Below, piece by piece: positions 1 to 6,024 of a stretch of DNA of 24,796 nt. The notes beneath the pieces were generated by a model. The model was not told the origin of the DNA, did no database searches, and worked only from the letters and a program-made list of their open reading frames with translations. The stretch is from positions 1-24,796 of the forward strand of contig CALVQP010000006.1 in NCBI GenBank assembly GCA_944358225.1. Reading direction: 5' to 3'. Made by a program: the position numbers and the translations under genes. Position 1 is the first letter of the stretch. Every line of letters begins with the position of its first letter. The DNA comes from an uncultured Bacilli bacterium (GTDB taxonomy: Bacteria > Bacillota_I > Bacilli_A > RF39 > UBA660).

Positions 1-2
1 TT

Positions 3-2054
3 AATAAAAATACGGTAGATTTCGTAGATAATTTTGATGAAACGGAGAAAGAGCCGGAAATTTTACCTAGTAGATTCCCAAATATTTTAGTTAATGGAAC
101 AATGGGGATTGCTGTTGGAATGGCTACTAATATTCCACCGCATAATCTAGGAGAAGTAATTGATGGTTGTGTAGCATATATAGAAAATCCTGATATAGAT
201 ACAGCTGGTTTAATGCAATATATAAAAGGGCCAGATTTTCCAACTGGAGCTAGTATTTTGGGTAATAGTGGTATTAAAAAAGCTTATGAAACAGGAAAAG
301 GATCAATTACAATTCGCGGTAATGTTGAAATTGAGGAGAAAAATGGCCGTTCTAGATTAATTGTTACACAACTTCCATATCAAGTTAATAAAGCTGAATT
401 TCAAAAAAGAATAGGTCAACTTGTAAGAGATAAAATTATAGATGGTATTAGTGAGTTGCATGAGGAGTCAAACTTAGAAAATCCGGTTAGAGTTATCATT
501 TATTTAAAAAAGGATGCAAATGCCAATGTTGTTTTAAATAATTTATATAAACATACACAATTACAAACTACTTATGGTATTAACCTTTTGATGTTAGATC
601 AAAAAAGACCGGTTATTTTACCTTTAAAAAGTATTATTTCCAAGTATATTGATTATCAAAAGGAAATAATTATTAGAAGAACAAGATTTGATAAGGAAAA
701 GGCTGAAGCAAGAGTACATATTTTAGAGGGGTTAAAAATTGCTTTAGATAATTTGGATGAAGTAATTAAGATAATTCGTGGTTCTCAAACCGATGCTATC
801 GCTAAGGAACAGTTAATTAAGAGCTTTGGATTGGATGATATTCAAGCGGATGCAATTTTAGAAATGCGTTTACGTCGATTAACTGGCTTAGAAAGAAGTA
901 AGATTGAAAAAGAATTGAATGATTTATTGAAGGCTATTGAAGAGTATAATTCAATCTTAGCTAGCGAAGAAAAAGTTTTAGGAATAATTAAAGAGGAACT
1001 GTTAGAGATTAAAAACAAGTATGCAGATGAAAGACGTACTAATATTGATATGACGGCAATTGAATTTATTGAAGATGAGTCTTTGATACCAGAGGAGAAT
1101 ATCATGATAGCTCTTACTAATAAAGGGTATATAAAAAGAACTACTTCGGATACTTTTAAATCTCAAAATAGAGGTGGAGTAGGTGTAAAGGGAATGTCAA
1201 CTAACGATGAAGATTTTGTTGAACATTTAGTCAACTTATCCACACATGATTATGCTTTATTTTTTACTAATAAAGGAAAAGTATATAGATTAAAGGGCTA
1301 TGAAATACCAGAATTTAGTCGTCAATCTAAAGGATTACCAATAATTAACTTATTACAAATTGAAAAAGATGAGATGATTAACTCAATTATAACCATAAAT
1401 AAGGATGATGATCAAAAATACTTGTTATTTGCAACTAAGTCTGGATTGGTTAAGAGAACTAAAATGGAAGAGTTTGAAAACATACGTAATACAGGTAAGA
1501 TTTGTATTAATCTTAAAGATAGCGATGAATTGATTAATGTTAAAATGACGACTGGGTCAGATATGATACTGATAGGGTCATCCTTAGGACGTATGGTTAA
1601 GTTTAACGAAAATGAAATTCGTGTCATGGGACGTACTGCAAGTGGTGTTCGAGGTATTAATTTAGGTGAAAATGCAAAATGTATAGGCGCTGAAATTGTT
1701 GAAAACGATGAACAGGAAATATTAATTGTTACTGAAAATGGATATGGTAAGAAAACATTAATTTCGCAGTATCGTCAAACTAAACGCGGAAGTAAAGGTG
1801 TTAAAGCTTTGAACATTACAGAAAAGAATGGTAATATTTCTTCATTTAATCTTGTTAAAGAAAACAGCGATTTAATGATTATAACAGATAGTGGAATGTT
1901 AATGCGTATGCCTTTAGATCAAATTTCAACGATGGGAAGAGTAACACAAGGTGTTAGATTAATAAATTTGAAAGAAAACCAAAAAGTTGCAACCACAAGC
2001 ATCGTGCCAAATCAAGAAGAAAATGTTACACGTGAAACAACAGAAGAAGAATAA
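3..2054 (+). CDS. gyrA: DNA gyrase subunit A, 5'-truncated by window start
   Basis: The reading frame is open from base 3, so the gene starts outside the window; 683 residues are visible. It encodes the breakage-reunion subunit of gyrase (A2B2), which introduces negative supercoils using ATP hydrolysed by GyrB. The first visible residues (TVDFVDNFDETEKEPEILP, then RFPNILVNG and GIAVGMATNIPPHN) are the conserved segment just after the catalytic tyrosine, which is upstream and not seen. The tower/coiled-coil region follows, then the C-terminal beta-pinwheel. The GyrA box opening the pinwheel (nt 1164-1184) reads QNRGGVG instead of the usual QRRGGKG. The text around it (VKGMSTNDEDFVEHL, FFTNKGKVYRLKGYEIPEF) is GyrA-like rather than ParC-like, and dnaX synteny agrees. 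The last codons (NVTRETTEEE) overlap a parS site. Identification is firm; the degenerate box is the only oddity. Confidence 0.97.
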   Translation, partial: NKNTVDFVDNFDETEKEPEILPSRFPNILVNGTMGIAVGMATNIPPHNLGEVIDGCVAYIENPDIDTAGLMQYIKGPDFPTGASILGNSGIKKAYETGKGSITIRGNVEIEEKNGRSRLIVTQLPYQVNKAEFQKRIGQLVRDKIIDGISELHEESNLENPVRVIIYLKKDANANVVLNNLYKHTQLQTTYGINLLMLDQKRPVILPLKSIISKYIDYQKEIIIRRTRFDKEKAEARVHILEGLKIALDNLDEVIKIIRGSQTDAIAKEQLIKSFGLDDIQADAILEMRLRRLTGLERSKIEKELNDLLKAIEEYNSILASEEKVLGIIKEELLEIKNKYADERRTNIDMTAIEFIEDESLIPEENIMIALTNKGYIKRTTSDTFKSQNRGGVGVKGMSTNDEDFVEHLVNLSTHDYALFFTNKGKVYRLKGYEIPEFSRQSKGLPIINLLQIEKDEMINSIITINKDDDQKYLLFATKSGLVKRTKMEEFENIRNTGKICINLKDSDELINVKMTTGSDMILIGSSLGRMVKFNENEIRVMGRTASGVRGINLGENAKCIGAEIVENDEQEILIVTENGYGKKTLISQYRQTKRGSKGVKALNITEKNGNISSFNLVKENSDLMIITDSGMLMRMPLDQISTMGRVTQGVRLINLKENQKVATTSIVPNQEENVTRETTEEE
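1236..1244 (+). promoter_or_regulatory. DnaA box inside gyrA
   Basis: Perfect TTATCCACA, the high-affinity DnaA-binding 9-mer, within coding sequence. It is one of three perfect copies on the same strand within 2 kb. Confidence 0.45.
2024..2039 (+). promoter_or_regulatory. parS centromere site inside the gyrA 3' end
   Basis: TGTTACACGTGAAACA matches the Bacillus parS consensus TGTTNCACGTGAAACA at every fixed position. It lies within the last codons of gyrA (NVTRET). It is the first member of the cluster that continues downstream. ParB/Spo0J is expected to bind here. Confidence 0.88.
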
Positions 2055-2070
2055 TTTCTTCTTTTTTATT
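2044..2070 (+). terminator. Probable gyrA rho-independent terminator
   Basis: AAGAAGAA (2044-2051), loop TAAT, TTCTTCTT (2056-2063), then a T-rich tract. The stem contains the gyrA stop codon. The stem is AT-rich, so termination may be weak. Confidence 0.55.
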
Positions 2071-2075
2071 TTTGA

Positions 2076-2520
2076 TGTTTCATGTGTAACATAATTCAAA
2101 TAACAAGAACAATTTTTAATATAAATCTCCAATCAAAGTTACACGTGAAACAAAAAAAGATTACATTCATATATACATTCATATAAACTGTCGGTTTTAA
2201 CTGATAAAACAAAAACACACTTGTTACACGTGAAACATCATCTGTAATAAAAAATCACGTGAAAGATATATGACATACTTTTTTGTTTTTAAAAAAGCAA
2301 AACACAAAAATATAATCGTTACACGTGAAACATTACTAATCATATTTTTTTGATTTATAATGCATCCAAAAAGTTGATTATAATAGAAAAATGTTGAAAT
2401 TTATTAGGTTATATAAGTGTTGCTTGTTTTGATTGTTATATAATTAGTGAATTATAACAAAAAAGTTACACGTGAAACATAGAAAAAAAGAATGATACTT
2501 TTAAGGTTACACGTGAAACG
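2076..2520 (+). repeat. parS (ParB/Spo0J-binding) site cluster, non-coding centromere region
   Basis: This AT-rich stretch holds no credible ORF. It carries repeated copies of the parS motif TGTTNCACGTGAAACA. Copies with an intact GTTACACGTGAAAC core are at 2137-2152, 2222-2237, 2317-2332, 2464-2479 and 2505-2520, with one more in the gyrA end. A reversed copy at 2076-2091 (TGTTTCATGTGTAACA) has one change in the central CACGTG. A degenerate copy at 2251-2266 keeps only TCACGTGAAA. The intact copies all share the same asymmetric A at position 5 and the same orientation. parS sites are the loading points where ParB clamps nucleate, spread on neighbouring DNA and recruit SMC for origin segregation. 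The identification rests on the motif and the origin-proximal setting; parB is not in the window. Confidence 0.9.
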
Positions 2521-2531
2521 TGAAAAAAGAG

Positions 2532-2560
2532 TTGATTTTTTAGAGAGTCTTTGATAACAT
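2532..2560 (+). promoter_or_regulatory. Promoter for SRP RNA
   Basis: TTGATT (2532-2537), 17-base spacer, TAACAT (2555-2560). The predicted start falls at about 2567, exactly where the 5' strand of the SRP RNA terminal helix begins. That agreement supports the call despite a 4/6 match in the -10. Confidence 0.55.
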
Positions 2561-2566
2561 TTTTAT

Positions 2567-2644
2567 GTGCAACAAATATATTGTAAACTGGTCAGGATCG
2601 GAAGATAGCAGCCATATCAATCCCTATTTGTGTGCACTTTTTTT
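2567..2644 (+). ncRNA. ffs: Signal recognition particle RNA, small 4.5S-like type
   Basis: The domain IV signature GGTCAGG-AT-CGGAAG-AT-AGCAGCC at about 2590-2613 is the Ffh-binding symmetric and asymmetric loop region capped by a GGAA tetraloop. The ends pair: GTGCAACAAATA (from 2567) with TATTTGTGTGCAC (ending 2636), followed by seven or more T residues that would end transcription. The RNA is about 75 nt, a single hairpin without an Alu domain, unlike the roughly 270-nt scRNA of Bacillus subtilis. It binds Ffh and targets nascent membrane and secreted proteins to the translocon. In Bacillus the SRP RNA gene also lies between tadA and dnaX; here it precedes tadA. Exact ends are inferred from pairing. 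Confidence 0.88.
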
Positions 2645-2656
2645 AGGAGTAAAATC

Positions 2657-3076
2657 ATGGATTATATAAATTTAATGCTAAAATTGGCACGAAAAGCTTT
2701 TAAAAAAAATGAAATACCGGTTGCAGCGTTAATTATCCACAATCAAAAAATAGTAGCTCAAGCTATTAATTCTCGTCAATTAAAAAATGATGTTTTAGGA
2801 CATGCGGAAATATCATGTATAAAAAAAGCATCGCGCCGTTTAAAACGTTGGAATTTAGCTGATTGTGTAATGATTACGACTTTAAAGCCTTGTCATTTGT
2901 GTCAAAGTATTATTACTGCATCTAGAATAAAAAAAGTATACTACTTACTAGATAAACCAGTGGAAAAAAAAGAATATGATAAAACAACATATGAACAATT
3001 AGAAGTTATCAACAGCGTAGAAGATGAATATAAGTTGATGTTAAGAAAATTTTTTGAAAATAAACGTAAAAAGTAA
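2657..3076 (+). CDS. tadA: tRNA adenosine(34) deaminase TadA
   Basis: A 139-residue cytidine/deoxycytidylate-deaminase-fold enzyme. TadA converts A34 to inosine in tRNA-Arg(ACG). Zinc and catalytic residues are visible: H49-A-E51 (GHAEI), with E51 the proton shuttle, and P78-C79-H-L-C82. The RRLKRWNLADCVMITTLKPC stretch corresponds to the usual W-R-L...TLEPC region. I chose ATG 2657 because AGGAG (2645-2649) sits seven bases upstream. A GTG at 2630 would add nine residues encoded by the SRP RNA stem. TLKPCHLC instead of TLEPCPMC, and G before HAE, make this a divergent member, so another nucleotide deaminase cannot be excluded. Position next to the SRP RNA and dnaX matches tadA in Bacillus. 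There is no separate promoter; it probably depends on readthrough from the SRP RNA. Confidence 0.85.
   Translation: MDYINLMLKLARKAFKKNEIPVAALIIHNQKIVAQAINSRQLKNDVLGHAEISCIKKASRRLKRWNLADCVMITTLKPCHLCQSIITASRIKKVYYLLDKPVEKKEYDKTTYEQLEVINSVEDEYKLMLRKFFENKRKK
2733..2741 (+). promoter_or_regulatory. DnaA box inside tadA
   Basis: Perfect TTATCCACA on the + strand within coding sequence; second of three copies in 2 kb. Confidence 0.45.
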
Positions 3077-3083
3077 AGCAATA

Positions 3084-3092
3084 TGTTATAAT
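3084..3092 (+). promoter_or_regulatory. Extended -10 promoter for dnaX
   Basis: TGTTATAAT gives a perfect -10 with the TG extension. No good -35 is seen at the right distance. The predicted start is near 3099, giving a leader of about 22 bases. Confidence 0.6.
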
Positions 3093-3120
3093 ACTATAGA
3101 TGATTTGTGGGGTGAAATTT

Positions 3121-4824
3121 ATGAATTATAAGGTACTATATCGTAAGTATCGGCCTAAAGATTTTAATGATTTTGTAGCTCAGGAATATGTTGTAAAGAC
3201 ATTAAGAAATGCAATTATCCACAATAAGATATCTCATTGTTACATTTTTACTGGTCCAAGAGGAACTGGTAAAACCAGTTTGGCTAAGATATTTGCTAAA
3301 TCAATTAATTGTCAAAAATCTTTGGAAGGAAACCCATGTTTGTCTTGTCCTTCTTGCATAAATTTTAAGGAAAATCCGGATATAGTTGAGATAGATGCTG
3401 CTTCAAATAACGGAGTTGATGAAATAAGGGAACTTATTAACAATGTAAAATTGGCTCCAACAAGTTCAAAATATAAAGTTTATATTATTGATGAAGTCCA
3501 TATGTTATCTCAAAGTGCTTTTAATGCGTTACTTTTAACTTTAGAAGAGCCTCCATCACATGTTGTTTTTATTTTGGCTACGACGGACATTCAAAATGTT
3601 CCGATAACTATATTATCGCGTGCACAACGTTTTGATTTTCAACGGATTAGACCGGAAAATATTATAAAAAGATTAGAGTTTGTGTGTAAAGAAGAAAATA
3701 TAGATATTTCTCCAGAGGCATTAAATGAAATTGCTACTTTAGCCGATGGGGGGTTGAGAGATGCTTTAAGTATTCTTGATCAGCTTTCTAGCCAATCGGA
3801 TAAAATTAAGTTGGATTTAGTTTTAAAAACTTTTGGCACTGTTTCTTTAGAACAGATCAGTAAGTTATACACAGCAATTGATGAAAATGATATAACAAAG
3901 GTTTTAGAATTGTTATCTTCATTAAAGTCAATAGGTATTGATAGTAAAATTTTAATGAATAAGTTAGCTGAAGAATTGAAAAAAAATGCTTTGAAAATTA
4001 AATTGCAAGAAAAATCAGAAAATAATTTGTCATTTGATAACCATTTGCAGCTTATCTTGGATATGAACATGTCTTTAAATAAAAATTTGACTTTGGATTC
4101 TTATATGATTTTAGAAATGATCATTTTGAAATATATGTCAAATGCTGATAACGTTATTTCCCGGGAAATAAGCAATAAGAATAGTGATCAAAATGATATT
4201 TCCCGGGAAATAATTGAGGAAAAAGAAGATAATAATATTTCCCGGGAAATAATTAGTGGTTCAAATGATGTAAATATTAATCAAAATAACGAAATCAAAA
4301 CAAATGTATCGTCTAAGGAAAGGATTACAAACTTTTTATCTCAAAAAGTAATTAATGAGGATCAAATCGAAAAATTTAAAGCTGTAAGAATAAACAATTG
4401 TTTTGTTAGTGCTAGCAAAACATATTTAGATGGTTTGAAATTGAATTGGGATTTGTTTTTGACGCATTTGAAAGAGGATAATGATAATTTGTATATGCAA
4501 CTTATGGATACAAAGGTGGTTTTAGCTTCTGAAAATTATTTAGTTATTCAAACTATATCTTCTAGTTCGGCAGCTCTTTTAAATACGAGTTTAAGCATTA
4601 TAGAAGGTTTATATGAAAAAATAATTGAAAAACCATATAAAATGGTGGCTTTATCTAGTGATGAATGGAAAAAATCTAAAGAAGAGTATATAAAAAATAA
4701 AAAAAATGGTGTAAAATATGAATTGATGCCTGAAGAAGATATGAAGATCAAAATCGAAGATGATATCGATAAAGTTGCTGATTCTCTTTTTGGTATATCG
4801 CTTGTAGAAATGGAAAAGGAATAG
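3121..4824 (+). CDS. dnaX: DNA polymerase III subunit gamma/tau (clamp loader)
   Basis: A 567-residue AAA+ clamp-loader ATPase that loads the beta clamp and, as tau, couples the polymerases to the helicase. Visible in order: YRKYRP N-terminus; Walker A GPRGTGKT (45-52); four zinc-ligand cysteines C64, C73, C76, C79; Walker B IIDEVH (122-127); sensor/SRC-like SRAQRF (166-171); collar domain to about 340; a low-complexity linker; and a tau-like C-terminal domain from about 395. I chose ATG 3121, preceded by GGGGTG, because YRKYRP follows directly. ATG 3100 would add seven residues without a ribosome site. The linker holds the peptide ISREI three times (346-350, 360-364, 373-377). Each copy is encoded by a Noc-type palindrome, so the linker looks shaped by selection on DNA. 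dnaX heads a run of closely packed genes. Confidence 0.96.
   Translation: MNYKVLYRKYRPKDFNDFVAQEYVVKTLRNAIIHNKISHCYIFTGPRGTGKTSLAKIFAKSINCQKSLEGNPCLSCPSCINFKENPDIVEIDAASNNGVDEIRELINNVKLAPTSSKYKVYIIDEVHMLSQSAFNALLLTLEEPPSHVVFILATTDIQNVPITILSRAQRFDFQRIRPENIIKRLEFVCKEENIDISPEALNEIATLADGGLRDALSILDQLSSQSDKIKLDLVLKTFGTVSLEQISKLYTAIDENDITKVLELLSSLKSIGIDSKILMNKLAEELKKNALKIKLQEKSENNLSFDNHLQLILDMNMSLNKNLTLDSYMILEMIILKYMSNADNVISREISNKNSDQNDISREIIEEKEDNNISREIISGSNDVNINQNNEIKTNVSSKERITNFLSQKVINEDQIEKFKAVRINNCFVSASKTYLDGLKLNWDLFLTHLKEDNDNLYMQLMDTKVVLASENYLVIQTISSSSAALLNTSLSIIEGLYEKIIEKPYKMVALSSDEWKKSKEEYIKNKKNGVKYELMPEEDMKIKIEDDIDKVADSLFGISLVEMEKE
3215..3223 (+). promoter_or_regulatory. DnaA box inside dnaX
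   Basis: Perfect TTATCCACA on the + strand within coding sequence; third of three copies. The preceding bases (AA) match those of the copy in tadA. Confidence 0.45.
4156..4250 (+). repeat. Three Noc-binding-sequence (NBS) palindromes inside dnaX
   Basis: The 14-base palindrome ATTTCCCGGGAAAT occurs at 4156-4169, 4198-4211 and 4237-4250, with centres 42 and 39 bases apart. This is the published Bacillus subtilis Noc-binding sequence. Noc is a ParB paralogue that spreads on DNA, attaches it to the membrane and blocks FtsZ ring assembly over the nucleoid. All three copies are in the same codon phase (ATT TCC CGG GAA AT) and encode ISREI in the variable linker. The C/G-rich core stands out in very AT-rich surroundings. 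Confidence 0.9.
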
Positions 4825-4834
4825 GTGAGTAAAA

Positions 4835-5134
4835 ATGAATATGCAAAGTTTAATGCAACAAGCTCAAAGAATGCAAAAACAATTAACAGAAAAAAAGGAT
4901 CAAATAAATAAAACAGAATTTACGGGAAAATCTGAGTTAGTGGAAGTAGTATTTAATGGAAATAAAAATTTAGTTTCTATAAAAATTAATCGCAATACTT
5001 CTTTGATGCAAGAAGATTTGGAAATTCTTGAGGACATGATAAAAATTGCTGCAAATGATGCTATGAAGAAAATAGACCAGGAAGTTGAAAATCAGCTTGG
5101 AGCAGCAGCTGGTCCTTTAAGTGGATTATTTTAA
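4835..5134 (+). CDS. ybaB: YbaB/EbfC family nucleoid-associated protein
   Basis: A 99-residue protein of the YbaB/EbfC family of small dimeric DNA-binding proteins. The typical N-terminus MNMQSLMQQAQRMQKQL leads into a helix and a small beta region (EVVFNGNKNLVSIKIN), then a helix (EDLEILEDMIKIAANDAMKKI) and the family's Gly/Ala-rich tail ending in GPLSGLF. It follows dnaX by 10 bases with GGTGAG as ribosome site, and its stop overlaps the recR start by one base (TAATG). The dnaX-ybaB-recR order is conserved across bacteria. Its precise role (nucleoid organisation, gene regulation) is not settled in the family. The roughly 100-residue length is normal. Confidence 0.95.
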   Translation: MNMQSLMQQAQRMQKQLTEKKDQINKTEFTGKSELVEVVFNGNKNLVSIKINRNTSLMQEDLEILEDMIKIAANDAMKKIDQEVENQLGAAAGPLSGLF

Positions 5135-5730
5135 TGAGTTATCCTAGAGATCTACAAACAGCAATTGAGCATTTTTCAAAAATTCCGGGAATTGGACAAA
5201 AAAGTGCTGAACGACATGTGTTGGCTCTTTTAAAAAAAGATGAAGACGAGGTAATTGCTTTTGCCAACAGTCTTATTAATGCTAAACAAAAATTACATGC
5301 TTGTGAAATATGCGGTCATTTAACTGGTGATGATATTTGTGAAATATGTGCAGATGAAACTAGAAATAAATCTCTTATCTGTGTGTTAGAGGATTTTAAA
5401 AGCGTCTTTGCGTTTGAAAAATTAGGAAATTATAATGGCACATTTCATGTTTTAGGTGGTCTTATTTCGCCTATTGATGATATTGGCCCTGAAGACATTA
5501 ATTTGGCTTCTTTGATTAAAAGAGTTAAAGAACTTGATGAGGTAGAATTAATAATAGCTTTGAAATCTAGTGTTGAGGGAGAAGCAACAACGATGTATAT
5601 AAATAAAATTTTAAAGGGAGAAAATATTAAAATAACTAGATTACCTTATGGGATCCCTATGGGTGCAGAGATTGATTATTTAGATCCCATTTCATTAGAT
5701 AGAGCTTTAAGTGATCGTAAAGTTATTTGA
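5134..5730 (+). CDS. recR: Recombination mediator protein RecR
   Basis: 198 residues, the normal length. RecR works with RecO and RecF to load RecA at single-stranded gaps. Visible: helix-hairpin-helix IPGIGQKSAERH (17-28), a zinc finger C57-x2-C60...C69-x2-C72, a TOPRIM domain (from ICVLEDFKSV, with LGGLISPIDDIGPEDI and SSVEGEATTMYI), and the C-terminal GIPMGAEIDYLDPISLDRALSDR. The start is translationally coupled to ybaB through a one-base overlap. The usual NPT of the TOPRIM segment reads KSS here. The stop is TGA, followed by two NBS palindromes. Confidence 0.97.
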   Translation: MSYPRDLQTAIEHFSKIPGIGQKSAERHVLALLKKDEDEVIAFANSLINAKQKLHACEICGHLTGDDICEICADETRNKSLICVLEDFKSVFAFEKLGNYNGTFHVLGGLISPIDDIGPEDINLASLIKRVKELDEVELIIALKSSVEGEATTMYINKILKGENIKITRLPYGIPMGAEIDYLDPISLDRALSDRKVI

Positions 5731-5732
5731 TT

Positions 5733-5783
5733 ATTTCCCGGGAAATAATTAGGTTATTTTATTTGAAACATTTCCCGGGAAAT
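5733..5783 (+). repeat. Pair of Noc-binding-sequence (NBS) palindromes between recR and bofA
   Basis: ATTTCCCGGGAAAT occurs at 5733-5746 and 5770-5783, centres 37 bases apart. They are identical to the three copies inside dnaX but lie in the intergenic gap, so no coding constraint explains them. The first copy begins two bases after the recR stop. No clear promoter was recognised in this 97-base gap. Confidence 0.88.
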
Positions 5784-5827
5784 ATTTTGGGTACTAAAAT
5801 CATATACTTTTTCAGGAGAAAGTGTAT

Positions 5828-6016
5828 ATGATAAGAAAATTAACTCTGGTTTTACGTAAGTTATGTACAGCAGTTTTTATTTTATATGGACTTAATCTAA
5901 TATTGAGTTCAATAAATATTATTATTCCGATTAATTTAATTAATGTTGGTTTAGTAGGAATTTTAGGAGTTCCGGGAATGTTTGCATTGGTTTTGATGTT
6001 TTTTATAATAAAATAG
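5828..6016 (+). CDS. bofA: Short BofA-family pro-sigma-K processing inhibitor
   Basis: A 62-residue hydrophobic protein. Its C-terminal part, IPINLINVGLVGILGVPGMFALV, resembles the BofA signature as I recall it from Bacillus (VPINLVTTAISGILGIPGIAALV). BofA sits in the outer forespore membrane and holds the SpoIVFB protease inactive until the sigma-G signal arrives. Two membrane segments are visible, about 13-31 and 38-61. It is shorter than the 87-residue Bacillus protein and lacks its extra N-terminal hydrophobic part. ATG 5828 has AGGAG (5814-5818) nine bases upstream; a GTG at 5822 is too close to it. The place after recR matches bofA in Bacillus. The call rests on one motif plus synteny. 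Confidence 0.8.
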   Translation: MIRKLTLVLRKLCTAVFILYGLNLILSSINIIIPINLINVGLVGILGVPGMFALVLMFFIIK

Positions 6017-6024
6017 AGGTATTT

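Noticed and set aside
842..1105. Minus-strand ORF inside gyrA, and similar ones at 1412-1627, 3780-4070, 4548-4751, 9768-9971 and 14419-14664
   Set aside because: They lie opposite well-identified genes, have no ribosome sites, and are Ser/Ile/Leu-rich mirror images of AT-rich coding sequence.
2351..2384. Possible promoter and unknown small RNA in the parS region (TATAAT at 2379-2384)
   Set aside because: No -35, no hairpin-plus-T-run downstream and no ORF; AT-rich DNA gives such -10 matches freely.
2055..2566. CRISPR array or tRNA gene in the repeat-bearing gap
   Set aside because: The repeats are 16-base palindromic parS motifs at irregular spacing (29-147 bases), not uniform repeat-spacer units; no cloverleaf or tRNA signature is present.
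3973..3996. A-run in dnaX as programmed frameshift site for a gamma product
   Set aside because: A run of eight A lies in the collar region, but no downstream stem-loop or internal ribosome-like site was seen, and such runs are common in this AT-rich DNA.
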